The notes: generated from the letters alone by a model not told the origin. DNA of 64,000 bases from Kryptolebias marmoratus (GCF_001649575.2 NC_051450.1:17140881-17204880), one strand, 5' to 3'; shown: positions 12,701 through 23,390, counted from the stretch's first letter. Numbers and translations: made by a program.

Positions 12701-15445
12701 TCAAAATATAAAACAGTTAGAAACAAAATGAGATGTAAAATGAAGCTGAACAACACGTAAAAGTAATTCATGATGGACACTTGTGTCTTCAGGTAAAAAT
12801 TACAATTTTCACTACCACCCCTCCAACCTTCTAATTAAGAAGTTGTTACTCTCTAAAGCTGGACAAACTGTTTTTAGTCTCTCCATAAAAACCAGAACTA
12901 ACATGAAACAACAGATTTCCATGCATATTTTTGGTTACTGCTGTGGAACCAAGAAAATAAAGAGGATTTTTGCAAAAGACTTAGAAAAAAAGACTTGTTA
13001 AACACATGCTCAACGCTGCAAACTGACTCCCAACAAATGCAAATACGCACCTGCTTCGAAATAAAACAAGTTGTTTCTCTCGTGTTTTGAGTGATTTACA
13101 TTCTCAGCAGGAATCTGATGGGTTTGAGAAAAGTTTGAGGAAAACAGAGTGTTACAGATGGGTGGGAGCACATGCATCGAGACATAAATATATCACTCAG
13201 AAGATCTGTGAGAGGAGGAAGCTGCATGCAGCGGAGCAGGGGGGGCTGTTTTCCTCTTGGTGAGCAGTGATTACTGTTGGCTGAGGGCCACCCTGCCTGC
13301 AGCTAGCAAAACATTATCTATGGCTCAGTGAATTCGCTTTTATTTGGTTTGTTCTTTAACTTTTAGGCCGAGAGCTGCTCCGTTTTCATGACCGAAACTA
13401 ACACTCGCAGGCCTTAGAGCCTAAAAATTTTATAAATTACACCTTTATTTTGAGCTTTGTGCTCTTTGGGTGATGTTATCAATTATAAACAGGTGTGATG
13501 TTGTGGATCATCTGCGCTATAATCGACACCCAGGCCCCTGATTAATTTAGTGTCATTAAGAAAGACTCTCCCAGTCCGTCGCACACATGCAAAGAACTTT
13601 TATTATGATTTATAATGGTTCCCTCACTTTATCAAGTCTGATTCATTTAAAAGGTGTTATTTGCAAAGTATGAAATCAACCGTAAAAAAAGAAAATGGTT
13701 GAGTTTGAAAGAGTTTATTCAAGTAGTTTTCCAGATATGTTCGATTCAATTCTGAAACGCGGGTCCACACTAAATGTAAACAAAGCACTTGGCTAAATCT
13801 GCCCCAAACCACGTGGAAGCTTCTTATGACTGACCTACATGAGGCTGGCTGGAATCTATAGGTAAACAAATATGTTCGGTAAGTTTAATTTATGGTTTGT
13901 TTTCTCACACTTCGTCTGTTTCTGTTGGTAAATAAACACTTGTGGTAATTGGAACAAATTTTGCTTACAAATTTTTAATTTAACCCTCCTGTGGCCTTCA
14001 GGTCAAATTGACCCAAAGTTACAAGGGCTTCTTTATCTCTCTTTGTCCCTCTTTCCATTAGGGCTTTAAGAGGGTTTAGGACATGTTGATATAAGAAAAC
14101 TATTGCTTACTTTATAAATTTATTTTTTGTTTGGTATTCATGATTTGGCAATGGATATCTTTTAAAGAGTGTTGTAAATCTGTAGTTATTGTAAAAAAAA
14201 AAAGGATTTTGTTTTCATTGTAGGTCCTTTAAATGAAGACATTTATGCCTAAATGTAAAAACAGACTCTTATCAGCTGGGCTTCAGTCGTCTCTTTTCCA
14301 GTTTGAGATGCGGGGAGCTCATAAAGAGGCAGAGAGTGAAGATCCGGGTGATGTAATTTGCTCTTAGCGTCAGCGTGGAGCAGCCCGGTGATTTAGCGGG
14401 AGTGTGCTGAGGACATGACAAAGACTAATTGCTTTCATTAATCACGTTTTGCCGGGCCCATTCCGAGGTAAACTAATAGAAATCCTCTTACCTGTCAGGA
14501 CGCCAACCATTGTGCGCCCGGCAGGCAGTCACAGAGGGAGGAGAGGGGCGGCGGGGGGAGGGGGCAAAAAGGTGCAGGGAAAGAGTGCAGCCGAAGGAAC
14601 AGGCAGGAAATGAAGCTCTAACTACAAATAAACCACGTCTTTGTCTAGACAAATCTCTTTTCAAGCCATAATGCTCTCTGAAATGTGTTAATGTCATGTA
14701 AAGTCTTTCAGGGGGCTGCAGAGCTGAGGAGAAGCCAAGCACAAATGTGGCTTGGGAAGAAAGGCTCTTTTCCAGCATAAAATACCAAATCAAATTATTC
14801 CCCTGGTCCAGCTGCCAGTGGCGTCGGGGAAAGGGAGAGAGGCTTTGGGCCTTAATACCTTTGTGTGTGACAGGGGCCATTACTGAGGCCCCTTTATGGA
14901 GGAGCACAACAGAGACGTCAGGACAGGCCGATCTCTGCAGACAGATGGAGGGAAAGACAGACAGTGCAGAGATAGAGGAGAGTGCATTCCCTGGGAAGCC
15001 TGTAAATAGCCTGCAGCGGTGAAGTACTTTCACCATCACTTTGTACTTAAAATGGAGTACTCAGAAGGACTGACTGGGATCTTTATGAAAATATGAATAT
15101 AAACAGCTTTTGAGTTGGCATTTTGTACATTTAGAAAGAGCTGCACTGGGTAAAAATTTGATGCTTCCTTTAAGCATTTGAGCATCTCAGAGAGTTAATA
15201 ATTACAAATTTATCTGATTAGAACTGATTCTATCAACCCCAATTGTTCAATCACCCAATTTATCCTCCTGCAAATAAAACTGGTCATAGTTTTGTGCTTT
15301 TATGATATAAAAAAAACACAATTTTCTTATTTATTTTAATTATAGTGGCCATTATTAACATAATGCAGATCAAAAGTTACGCCTCAACAAACTAGTAATT
15401 AGTTTAATTTATGGTATAGAATGAGTGTGGTGGCCATGAAGGGCA
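9772..15445. other. Intergenic DNA
   Basis: No gene recognised. A TTAACCCTCCTGTGGCCTTC motif at about 13980 resembles the end of a piggyBac-like MITE, but no partner end was seen. The block 13470-13600 looks unique. The stretch 14455-15040 has a chance 183-codon frame (see rejected items). Confidence 0.6.
13470..13600. promoter_or_regulatory. Candidate conserved regulatory block downstream of eya1
   Basis: Unique DNA with GTTATCAATTATAAACAGG, CCTGATTAATTTAGTGTCAT and balanced composition, standing out from neighbouring AT-rich DNA. Confidence 0.25.
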
Positions 15446-15451
15446 AAAAAC
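15446..15451. repeat. Target-site duplication, left copy
   Basis: AAAAAC directly outside the left inverted repeat; identical to the six bases outside the right one. The A-rich context means one or two bases of the boundary could shift. Confidence 0.65.
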
Positions 15452-15508
15452 TACGGTGGCTCTGAGGTGCAAAGCACTACAACATTAACAAAAACACTAC
15501 AACATTAA
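15452..15508 (+). repeat. Left terminal inverted repeat of the transposon
   Basis: Starts TACGGTGGCTCTGAGGTGCA and continues into the first 20-bp subterminal units. It pairs with 19257-19313 with only two differences visible. Confidence 0.85.
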
Positions 15509-15580
15509 CAAAAACACTACAACATTAACAAAAACACTACAACATTACCAAAAACACTACAACATTAACAAAAACACGTT
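15476..15580 (+). repeat. Subterminal tandem array of a 20-bp unit
   Basis: Five consecutive units of AACATTAACAAAAACACTAC (15481, 15501, 15521, 15541, 15561). The fourth has one substitution (ACC for AAC) and the last diverges at its end. The right end carries at least two matching units before the gap. Subterminal repeats of this kind usually bind the transposase (inference). Confidence 0.9.
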
Positions 15581-16078
15581 TCTCTGCCAAGGCCCTAACT
15601 GCTTCAGACTTGGAGACCATGTTCAAACCGGATCTCAGCCCAGTAGGAAGCAATAGGCGGCAAAAGGAGGGCAAAACAATGGTCTTCTGGGCAATTATTT
15701 GCTTGATTGCGAAGGTTAGTAAGGGCACATTGTGTTTTATTCTAAAATTGTTCATTTTGTTGATTATTGGGAGGAAAGCAGAACTAAAAATATCATTTGT
15801 GCAATGCATTATCTATTAACTAAATTGTTTATCATCTTTCAGAGAAAACAACTGCAGTGTCTGTAGAGGAAGTGCTGATGTTTGCCACAGGTCTAACAGC
15901 AATTCCACCTGCAGGCATGACGCCATCTCCACATTTGGAGTTCTTGAGTGATTCACCATTTCCAGTGGCAAACACTTGTGCTAACATACTTAAGCTGCCA
16001 CTTTTGGAAAGTTATGCCACTTTTAGGGACAACATGGACTTTGGGATACAGAATGCTCCAGGATTTGGATGCTACTAA
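15579..16078 (+). pseudogene. HECT-type E3 ubiquitin ligase, C-terminal lobe fragment inside the transposon
   Basis: Two exons can be joined: about 15579-15718 (FSAKALTASDLETMFKPDLS, then SPVGSNRRQKEGKTMVFW) with donor GTAAGG, and 15843-16078 ([20 protein letters not shown], then [20 protein letters not shown] and [14 protein letters not shown], stop TAA). The pattern follows the HECT C-lobe: GSNRR-KE, a VLMFATG strand, the ANTC motif carrying the ubiquitin-accepting cysteine, and the final FGI-N-PGFG tail, as in G2E3-like fish proteins. The N-lobe is absent: homology starts where the subterminal repeat array ends, so this is a truncated captured or resident gene. It runs convergently to the transposase. 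With no upstream exon or promoter, it is unlikely to give a working ligase. Confidence 0.75.
15598..15681 (+). repeat. 84-bp direct duplication, copy 1
   Basis: Begins ACTGCTTCAGACTTGGAGAC, within the first HECT-fragment exon. It recurs at 16080-16163 (offset 482) with three mismatches. Confidence 0.9.
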
Positions 16079-16079
16079 G

Positions 16080-16163
16080 ACTGCTTCAGACTTGGAGACC
16101 ATGTTCAAACCAGATCTCAGCCCAGTAGGAAGCAATAGGCAGCAAAAGGAGGGCAAAAAAATG
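16080..16163 (+). repeat. 84-bp direct duplication, copy 2
   Basis: Starts two bases after the HECT fragment stop codon. It repeats the GSNRR-region coding sequence (here GSNRQQKEGKKM, then stop) with three substitutions relative to 15598-15681. Confidence 0.9.
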
Positions 16164-16366
16164 TAAATGTTAAAAAAAAAACTTGTTTGTTTTGCTAAAC
16201 CGTTTTCCTGTTCTTTTGTTTCTTACAAGTAAAGCAATTTAACACAAATACTCAAAACTTTGTTATAATGTTTAATCCACTTGTTGCTGTTCACAATAAC
16301 AATGATGATTCATTTGAGCAGGACAGGAGACAAACTATTAAGAGATTTGATTCTGGTTGTTTGTGT

Positions 16367-16574
16367 CTACAGCCTTGCTATGTGATTGAGCAAGAAATAC
16401 AGTTCCATAGCTGACTCCCAGTTTTGTGGCTGCTGTTGTCCATGTTGTTGCATGGCTTGCAGTAGGTATTCCTCAATGTCTTTATCGCCACACAACTCTG
16501 TCACCTGACTTGCTTCTGGGAAAACATCCAGATCACTGTCCTCAACAGGAAATCCACAATCTCTTGAACCGTAT
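16367..16574 (-). CDS. Transposase exon 3 (stop codon)
   Basis: 208 nt beginning RYGSRDCGFPVEDSDLD, with an acidic segment and a glutamine-rich stretch (MQQHGQQQPQNW), ending with TAG at 16367-16369. Acceptor TTTTTCAG. Confidence 0.8.
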
Positions 16575-18852
16575 CTGAAAAAGTCAGAATATAATTTATA
16601 ATAGAATTGTGATGGATATTTTCTATACTTAGTACAAGTACTTGGAATTGTCAGATTTTTCTTTGCTGGTTACATGACCCAGTATAAGTGAGCACTATCA
16701 GTGATGCCTTATGCAGTGTATCACAAAAGTGAGTACACCCCTCACATTTCTGAAGATATTTCATTATATCTTTTCAAAATGACACGTTAACACAATGAAA
16801 AGTAGTATGCGTACAGCTTATATAACAGTGTAAATTTATTTTTCCTGCAAACTAACTCTACATACAGCCATTAATGTCTAAACTAAAGTGAATAAGTCCT
16901 TTGTGAAAATGTCTATATTGTCAATATTTTGTGTGGACACCATTATTTACCCAAACTGTCTTAACTCTCCTGGGCTTGGAGGATGTCCCAAAGATGTTCT
17001 ATTGGGTTTAGGTCTGGAGACATGCTTGGTTCGTCCTTCACCTTTAACTGCATCTTCTTCAATAAGGCAGTGGTCATCAAATGTAAGTGCATAGAGGTGC
17101 TCTTACATTTGTGATACAAAGCTATAGGTTTTTTGTACATATATAATAGATATCCTAACTTGTGCTAACAGCACTTATGCATTATTATGTAATGTCAAGC
17201 ATTATTTTTATTTGTGAAAATGTCAATTACCTGTGAGGCAAGAGATAGAGTTCGTTTGGAATCCCCCCAGGACATGATGCAAGTCTGCTTGGTCGGATCC
17301 TGTGGTTATTCCAGAGATCTTTGCATTCATCCAGGTCTTTCTGCAGAACTTCGGTGAAGCAGAATCTGAGCAAGCACTGGTGCTCATGGCTTCCGTTGAA
17401 GTTTCCAGAGTCTCTTAAATCTCCAAACAAGTCCATCCAAAACTGAGACCTGAGGATACATTGAATTAGAAACGGTTCTGTTCTTTTTCATATGAAAATG
17501 ATTAAACGATTGTCTGTCCTCCATGTCCATAACATTGAATATTAATGTATTTGAAACTGAATATCATGTTTCAAATACATGAAATATTAGTTTGTATTGT
17601 TCCCACATACAAACTAAAACTTTGTATAGCATCTGAAATATTCTAATTTGGAAACAAAATATTTGCTAAAGCATTATGAAAATATATGTTTGAAACAAAT
17701 TCAATATGGCATGTTAACTGGCAACCGACAGCCATGTGACTGCCAAATTCTTAGGCACTTTATATGGAGTTGCCATGACAAAAATAAACAAACCACTAGC
17801 TTAGAACTTGCTTTCACCTCATCACAAATTTATAAACAGTAAATAGTACGTTGCTCCATTACGATTTTTGAGTACCCACCTCTGTGTAATACTAAAATTA
17901 ATATCACTGAAATGTATTGTAGTAATTACTGCCGAACTAGCAAAATTTGCTTAATAGCTTACATGTATGTTACTAAAGCTACCAGAACCTTGTTTTTTTA
18001 AACGAATGCTTTACAAATCCGTTTTATCTCAGACTGTATGCTTCTATGGATTTCAGACCATGATCAGCTTTAGCTGTACTTCACATTTAAAAAACACAAA
18101 TGTACCCACCTTCCTCTTCTGAAAAAAGACCACCATGACTCGATGCGTTGATTCCCTGTGGATGATCCGTAACTGTGGCTTAATGATCCAGCATAATAAT
18201 CCGTATGCGCATGGCGAAGGGCACACTGTATTGCTGCCAGAGTCCCGTTCTCTGTGCCGAGGTCTGTTCGTAGTCTCATTGGTATCACTCCAAGACTCTT
18301 GACACAGTTTATATAATGCTGGGCAATGACAGAAGGATTGTTGTTTGTTGACCCGCAAACAAGCCACATCATTCTTCTCGAAAAACCATCAATGCATCCT
18401 GAGATGGCCAAGCCAAATGGCTTCAGTTTATCGTAGCCATCTACATGCCATATGTAATTGGGCCCCATAGAATGATACGTGCGTCTTGTAAACCTCCTGC
18501 GAGTCCTCAGAGCGATGCCTTGAGGATTCAGCTGCCTCAGCAGTCTCATTACAACATCACGTTTGACACGCAGGTTGTGTTTTTGTTTGAGAATTTGCCA
18601 CATGGTCCGATAGCCAAATAATTGCCCTGGTCCTCTCAGCTCGGTCATAATGGCACGCCTCACTTCAGGGAGTGGAGAGTAGTTACCTCTTCTATGCAGT
18701 CCTGCTTCTTTCAAATGATTTTTTAGTGAACGCATACTAACTGACACTTCGTGGTTGGTCCGAAGCATGTCCAGTATTATCTCATACGTATGCCCTGCCT
18801 CAAAATACTGTTGAATAGCAGAAGCAAGGTTTGGATCACCTAGAACGTTCAT
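16367..18852 (-). CDS. Integrase-core (DDE) transposase, three exons, apparently intact
   Basis: Predicted to cut and paste the surrounding element. Joining 18110-18852, 17231-17449 and 16367-16574 gives 1170 nt, or 389 residues, with GT-AG junctions in phase and no internal stop. Order: helix-turn-helix-like N-terminal part (residues about 20-57), a second helical domain with GYRTMWQILKQK-H at 80-92 like the HTH of bacterial IS3 transposases, then the integrase core with WHVDGYDKLKPFG (D138), RTDLGTENG (D197) and QRIESWWSFFRRG (E238), then WNNHRIRPSR and a C-terminal tail ending near MELYFLLNHIARL. This matches a protein family abundant in teleost genomes and usually annotated only as integrase-core domain protein. 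The start at 18852 was chosen because homology begins there; an in-frame ATG at 18936 would read through the palindromic promoter region. A Tc1-like fragment lies in the second intron. Confidence 0.85.
16714..17079 (-). mobile_element. Tc1-like transposon fragment nested in the transposase intron
   Basis: Starts with the Tc1-type end CAGTGTATCACAAAAGTGAG followed by TACACCCCTCAC. Further in, the minus strand encodes SPDLNPIEHLWDI, the transposase motif around the second and third catalytic positions. The element is internally deleted and lacks its other end. It lies between exons 2 and 3 of the integrase-core transposase. Confidence 0.75.
17231..17449 (-). CDS. Transposase exon 2
   Basis: 219 nt joining in phase after exon 1: RSQFWMDLFGDLRDSG, then LWNNHRIRPSR and LYLLPH. 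Acceptor ATCCTCAG, donor GTAATT. Confidence 0.85.
18110..18852 (-). CDS. Transposase exon 1
   Basis: 743 nt coding residues 1-247 plus two bases, including both helical DNA-binding regions and all three catalytic residues D138, D197 and E238. The donor is GTGGGT after AGAAGAGGAAG. Confidence 0.85.
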
Positions 18853-18902
18853 GTTTCTAAAAAACACGTGAAAGAGTAACTTCCGGTTAAAAAGTAAAAC
18901 GA

Positions 18903-18933
18903 GCTGTCGTCCAATCAGCGATTGGACGACAGC
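18903..18933. promoter_or_regulatory. Perfect palindrome with inverted CCAAT boxes upstream of the transposase
   Basis: Arms of 14 bp (18903-18916 and 18920-18933) are perfectly complementary around a 3-base loop. Each arm contains a CCAAT box, giving CCAATCAGCGATTGG at the centre, and a third CCAATCAG follows at about 18934-18941. The centre is about 65 bp upstream of the transposase ATG, so this may be the core promoter, with CCAAT boxes of the type bound by NF-Y (inference). Confidence 0.6.
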
Positions 18934-18968
18934 CAATCAGAGGTCTCCCACTGGGACCTACCTTTTCC

Positions 18969-19256
18969 NNNNNNNNNNNNNNNNNNNNNNNNNNNNNNNN
19001 NNNNNNNNNNNNNNNNNNNNNNNNNNNNNNNNNNNNNNNNNNNNNNNNNNNNNNNNNNNNNNNNNNNNNNNNNNNNNNNNNNNNNNNNNNNNNNNNNNNN
19101 NNNNNNNNNNNNNNNNNNNNNNNNNNNNNNNNNNNNNNNNNNNNNNNNNNNNNNNNNNNNNNNNNNNNNNNNNNNNNNNNNNNNNNNNNNNNNNNNNNNN
19201 NNNNNNNNNNNNNNNNNNNNNNNNNNNNNNNNNNNNNNNNNNNNNNNNNNNNNNNN
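18969..19256. other. Assembly gap (288 N)
   Basis: Unresolved bases inside the right end of the transposon. The gap sits where the right subterminal tandem repeats are expected, which probably caused it. Confidence 0.99.
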
Positions 19257-19313
19257 TTAATGTTGTTGTGTTTTTGTTAATGTTGTAGTGCTTTGCACCT
19301 CAGGGCCACCGTA
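19257..19313 (-). repeat. Right terminal inverted repeat of the transposon
   Basis: Read on the minus strand it starts TACGGTGGCCCTGAGGTGCA. The inner end runs straight into the N gap, so the true length is unknown. Confidence 0.85.
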
Positions 19314-19319
19314 AAAAAC
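19314..19319. repeat. Target-site duplication, right copy
   Basis: AAAAAC directly outside the right inverted repeat, matching 15446-15451. Confidence 0.65.
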
Positions 19320-19431
19320 AACAGTATATGCAAAAACAAAACAAAACAAAAAATTATTTTGTCACCAACAATCCTCTTTGGTCTTGACCCCACATGGACT
19401 AACCAAAATTAAACTTAAATTCTCTAAACTC

Positions 19432-19516
19432 AGATCAGCCAAAGAGCTATCTGCAACAGGTAAAATATTAATTGTTCATATGCTTTCCACAGAACACCAC
19501 TTTAAATGAGCTGAAC
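19432..19516 (+). repeat. Fold-back repeat A, single arm
   Basis: CAAAGAGCTATCTGCAACAG, then GTAAAATATTAATTGTTCAT and AACACCACTTTAAATGAGC. Confidence 0.6.
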
Positions 19517-19820
19517 ATGTACTTAGGGACTTTTTTGATTTAAACACAGAGAAAGTTTCCTAAAAATGTAAAATAGAGTTAAATTTTTAGAACGTTTCTT
19601 AAATTTTTTGAATAACATTCAGCATTTGTTGATGTTATGAATTGTCACACCTGTTGCTTCATAAGTTTGAATAATTATATTTTATTACTTCTTCTATCAA
19701 AACATCAAAAGATAATCCTAATGTGGATCTCTGATTTACCTGCTCACTTCAGATGTGCTGCTGCCAATCAACAAAGTACAAGTCCTAATGTGAGATTTAA
19801 AGAAGCTGTCACACCTGCAT

Positions 19821-19929
<109 letters not shown>

Positions 19930-22900
19930 GTTTTGGCAATGGCATTCAGGAGCTGCATAGAGGACAAATGCAAAAGTGATTGCCGTGTGAAAGGCCCTCC
20001 TCCTGCCTTGAGAGTGCGTCTCCAGTTACGAGGTCACAGACAATTAGAGCGAGAGGATCAGACAGCTCCACTGTTGTCATGGCACTGCGTCGTGACTCAC
20101 ATGTGCACAACAAGTTTAGTTACAATGAGCGTGAAACACACATCCTGACAGCTATTTACCCCAGCGCTCAATAATCACATACAAAACAGGGTCATACATG
20201 AACACACACACATCTCCCCGCCTGCAGAGACCATCAGCTCGCACCTTGCACTTCCTCTTCCACCCGACCCAGACAAACATGGCCTCCGGCTTCAAGAAGC
20301 CCTGAAAGGTGACTGTAATTTAAGAATCAGGAATGATTTTATTCACCAAAAAAAGGAGTGATCTGCTGATCCCGGGGGTGTTCGCTGTGCTCTGAACACC
20401 TCCTGTCAGTGATGTGCTGCCCCCCCCCCATGTTGTAGTGAGGTGGAGCAGGGCCTGCAGGGACACATGCAGACTCCAGATCTTATCGCAGCTACCATCC
20501 CCTATTGGGTTACATCCATTTTTTAATTTAGCATACTGGGAGACAAGTCAGCATTCACAATGAAGCCTTTATGATCCGTGTCACCTCAGTGTGGAGGATG
20601 AGTAGTTCTTCTCATCACACCAACAGCCATCCAACTCTCACCTCCCTTCCTGCATGTACTTCCTTATTCTTTAATTCCACCTGTGAGCAGGTAGAGGGTT
20701 AAAGGTAAAACTACATGGGTTAGGTCTAAATCCTGTAAAATGCAAAGTTAAAGGTAAACAATACAGCTACAGATTACAGAGATTTGCAGATTACACACCA
20801 TAGGCACATTAAGTTAATTGAAATCACTGATATCATGTTTGACACCTCAGTAGCTGTGCATTGCAGTAATGAAAACTTGTGTTTACTTTTCCTGATTCCA
20901 TGATTATTTTTAACTCGATCTCGCTCCCACGCTGACCTTTGCAGTGTATTAGAAAAGGGCCGAGCAGCTTTTAGTCCTGATTAATAGCCGTGGTGTGGGT
21001 TAATATGAACTGGCGCTGGCTGTGTGGCTGAACAGTTCCAAGCGGCTCATGGACGACCAGAAACAATCACCATAGTGAACTCTGTCAGAGGAAGAATCAT
21101 GAATTATGGATTCAGGTTTAAATACCTCCACATTTGTTTTATTCAGCCTGTCAGAAGCAGGCCTGCAGATCATACGGGGCACATATTCATCTCTGCATGG
21201 AGTAAAGAGTACTCCAAACATTCCCTTTATTAACTTTGCCACTTGTAACGAGCACACAGATATACTGTTTAACAGGCTCAGTCCAAGCCCAAGTCCCAAC
21301 GATGAGGGAAGGGGGCTGGCAGCGATAGGAAGAGGGCATCACATGCAGTGAAAGTGGGGCGTGTGTTTGTAGGGCAGCTGGGGGCACGAGGAAAAGAGGC
21401 TGGAGGGGAGGTGTGGGGAAGAAGGCGGAGGGGAGGGGGGGCAGCCTCGGTTTCCTGTTCCCCAAATTCCCAGCTCCTGTCTGCAGAGCAGGTACACAAA
21501 GCCTCCCTTGAAGGTTTTTGGAGACGGGCGGCGGGATGAAACACATCCACTGATGGTTAACAGATCTGTCCCCCTGGACCCCCTCCCCCCCTCGCTGCTG
21601 TACCCTCCGTCACTGCAAGCCAGCAAAACGTTTGTTTACTCTCTCCAAAAACCTTTTTAGCAATTTCTGGCCTGGCTGTTCAGCTTGGCGGGGGTCCATG
21701 CTGCTGGATGCTATATGCCACTTATTCTTTATCCGCCAATTAAACTCTTAGTAATCCTCAAAGAACAGCAGAGTCACCCAGGATATGGAATATTCTGTCT
21801 TGTCCCAGTTGTCACTCCATCCCCTCTGTGTCACCAATAAAACCATTCCAGCCAACTGGAACAGGACATTAACATTCCTGCTGGACCAGTCAAGAGAATA
21901 CAACCAGATAGAGATGATAGCAAGAAAAGTGGCACAAAGCAGCCATTTTGTATATCATGCCTGTTCTTTTTTGTGATTTTGAAGTTGATGAGTTTTTCTC
22001 TTTGCGCTAAAAGCTGCACAGCTTTCCATGCTTGTAAAAAGGCTTGCACATACCCAGTTTACACAAAAATAAATACATTTATTTCAAATTATTTTACTAC
22101 ATACTCTATACCAGAGGTCCCCAACCCTGGTCTGGATTTTATGCTAGCTATAATTTTTCATCTATATTTAAAAAACTTATTTTTCCTATTTTGGCTTAGA
22201 TGATGAACTGCCTTAAAAGTTTCTTTGAAAAAACACATACAAAGAAACAAAGATGAAGTGAATTATCTTTGAATTTCAAGCCATAAAACAGCAGAGAAAG
22301 TCTTAAGCCTCAGAGAAAATGCTTTAAATTAGAGCAAGCACACCTCACCTGTGAACCTTCATTTCTATGCAAAGAAAAATAATACGAGAGCTGAGCAGAA
22401 ACATTACTGATGACTTATCAAGCAAAAACGAGCCAAGGTGGGACGCCCGGCTGTTTTATTAACAAATGACATCCAGTTTATTAAAGTGGCCCCTGCCAGA
22501 TGAGGGGGGGGAGCTTGGCCCTGGTCCGAGACCTGACTGAGGAGATCCGGACCAATTAACACCCAGGAGGAAGGTTCTTTTCAAACATATGCACACTCAG
22601 CAAACAGGGAGGTCCAAACTGGCTGCAAAAATAGTCATGCACATGAACACCTCCACACACAAACACACACGGTTATAGAGTGGCCTCAGGTCGACATATA
22701 AATCTCTGCCACTCACTTTTTGATGGAAAGGTGCGGTGGGCCTAGTAAATACGAGGCGGTGTGTGTGTGTGTGTTCAACCGCAGATGCAGGTGGAGCTGC
22801 GGTGGGGTTGAGTCAACGGCGAGCATCGGTCCAAGCTTCGGTCCTGGCATTCGCCACTCGAACTCATAACAAGTCAAACAATGCAGCCTCACAGTGGTTA

Positions 22901-23299
22901 GGAGCTGAAGAGAGAGGTTACAGAAAGTGTTGGTGAATTTGTTCTGCAAATTAGTTTTGGTACGGGCCAAGTCGCAGAAGCTGATGTGCATTTTGTGGAA
23001 GCTGTGCAGCGGGGAAGTTTGATTCGCAAAATACGTAAAAAGGAACACCTTTGCAATAATTACCAAAACATTAAATTAGTCTTTCTCAAATTTAAAATGT
23101 GTAAATGGTAGATAATCAATCTTTCAGAGTACTAAAATACCTTACTGGCTACTCAAAAGACAGCTTGCTGGTTGCTTTGCTGCAAACACTCAAACTTCAG
23201 TGAGACTGCAGAACAACAACAAGCAAATAAAAACCCCAAAACAAGCAAATATCTATTTTCTTGCAATTTTGAGTCACTAACTAGACTCAGACAGACTTT

Positions 23300-23390
23300 A
23301 TTTCTCCAAACTGAGGCCAAACAAAAAGTTATCTACAACCGGTAAGATATTAACTATTCATAACTTCAAAAGACCTGAACTATCAACTGA
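23300..23390 (+). repeat. Fold-back repeat A, single arm
   Basis: AACTGAGGCCAAACAAAAAG, then TTATCTACAACCGGTAAGAT and ACTTCAAAAGACCTGAACTA. Confidence 0.55.

Larger units (their letters stand above)
15452..19313 (-). mobile_element. DNA transposon with integrase-core transposase and a HECT E3 ligase fragment
   Basis: The element begins TACGGTGGC and ends GCCACCGTA. The first and last 57 bp are inverted copies of each other with two mismatches. A perfect 6-bp duplication, AAAAAC, flanks it at 15446-15451 and 19314-19319. Inside are 20-bp subterminal tandem repeats, a three-exon transposase on the minus strand and a HECT-domain fragment on the plus strand. 288 bases next to the right end are unknown (N). 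The integrase-like DDE transposase recalls the IS3-like (IS3EU) group reported from fish, but that assignment is inference from memory. The near-perfect ends and open transposase suggest a recent insertion. Confidence 0.85.

Noticed and set aside
13979..14035. TTAA-CCCT motif as a piggyBac-like element
   Set aside because: Only one possible end was seen; no matching inverted end or TTAA partner was found, so it is mentioned only as part of the intergenic entry.
14488..15039. A 183-codon minus-strand open frame
   Set aside because: No recognisable domain or splice context. The composition matches surrounding non-coding DNA and the C-terminal half is low-complexity Arg/Pro/Ser; best explained as a chance frame.
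15476..15580. Regular 20-bp tandem units resembling a CRISPR-like array
   Set aside because: There are no variable spacers between units and the host is a vertebrate; these are transposon subterminal repeats.
18922..19260. Open frame extending through the N gap
   Set aside because: It is composed almost wholly of unknown bases.
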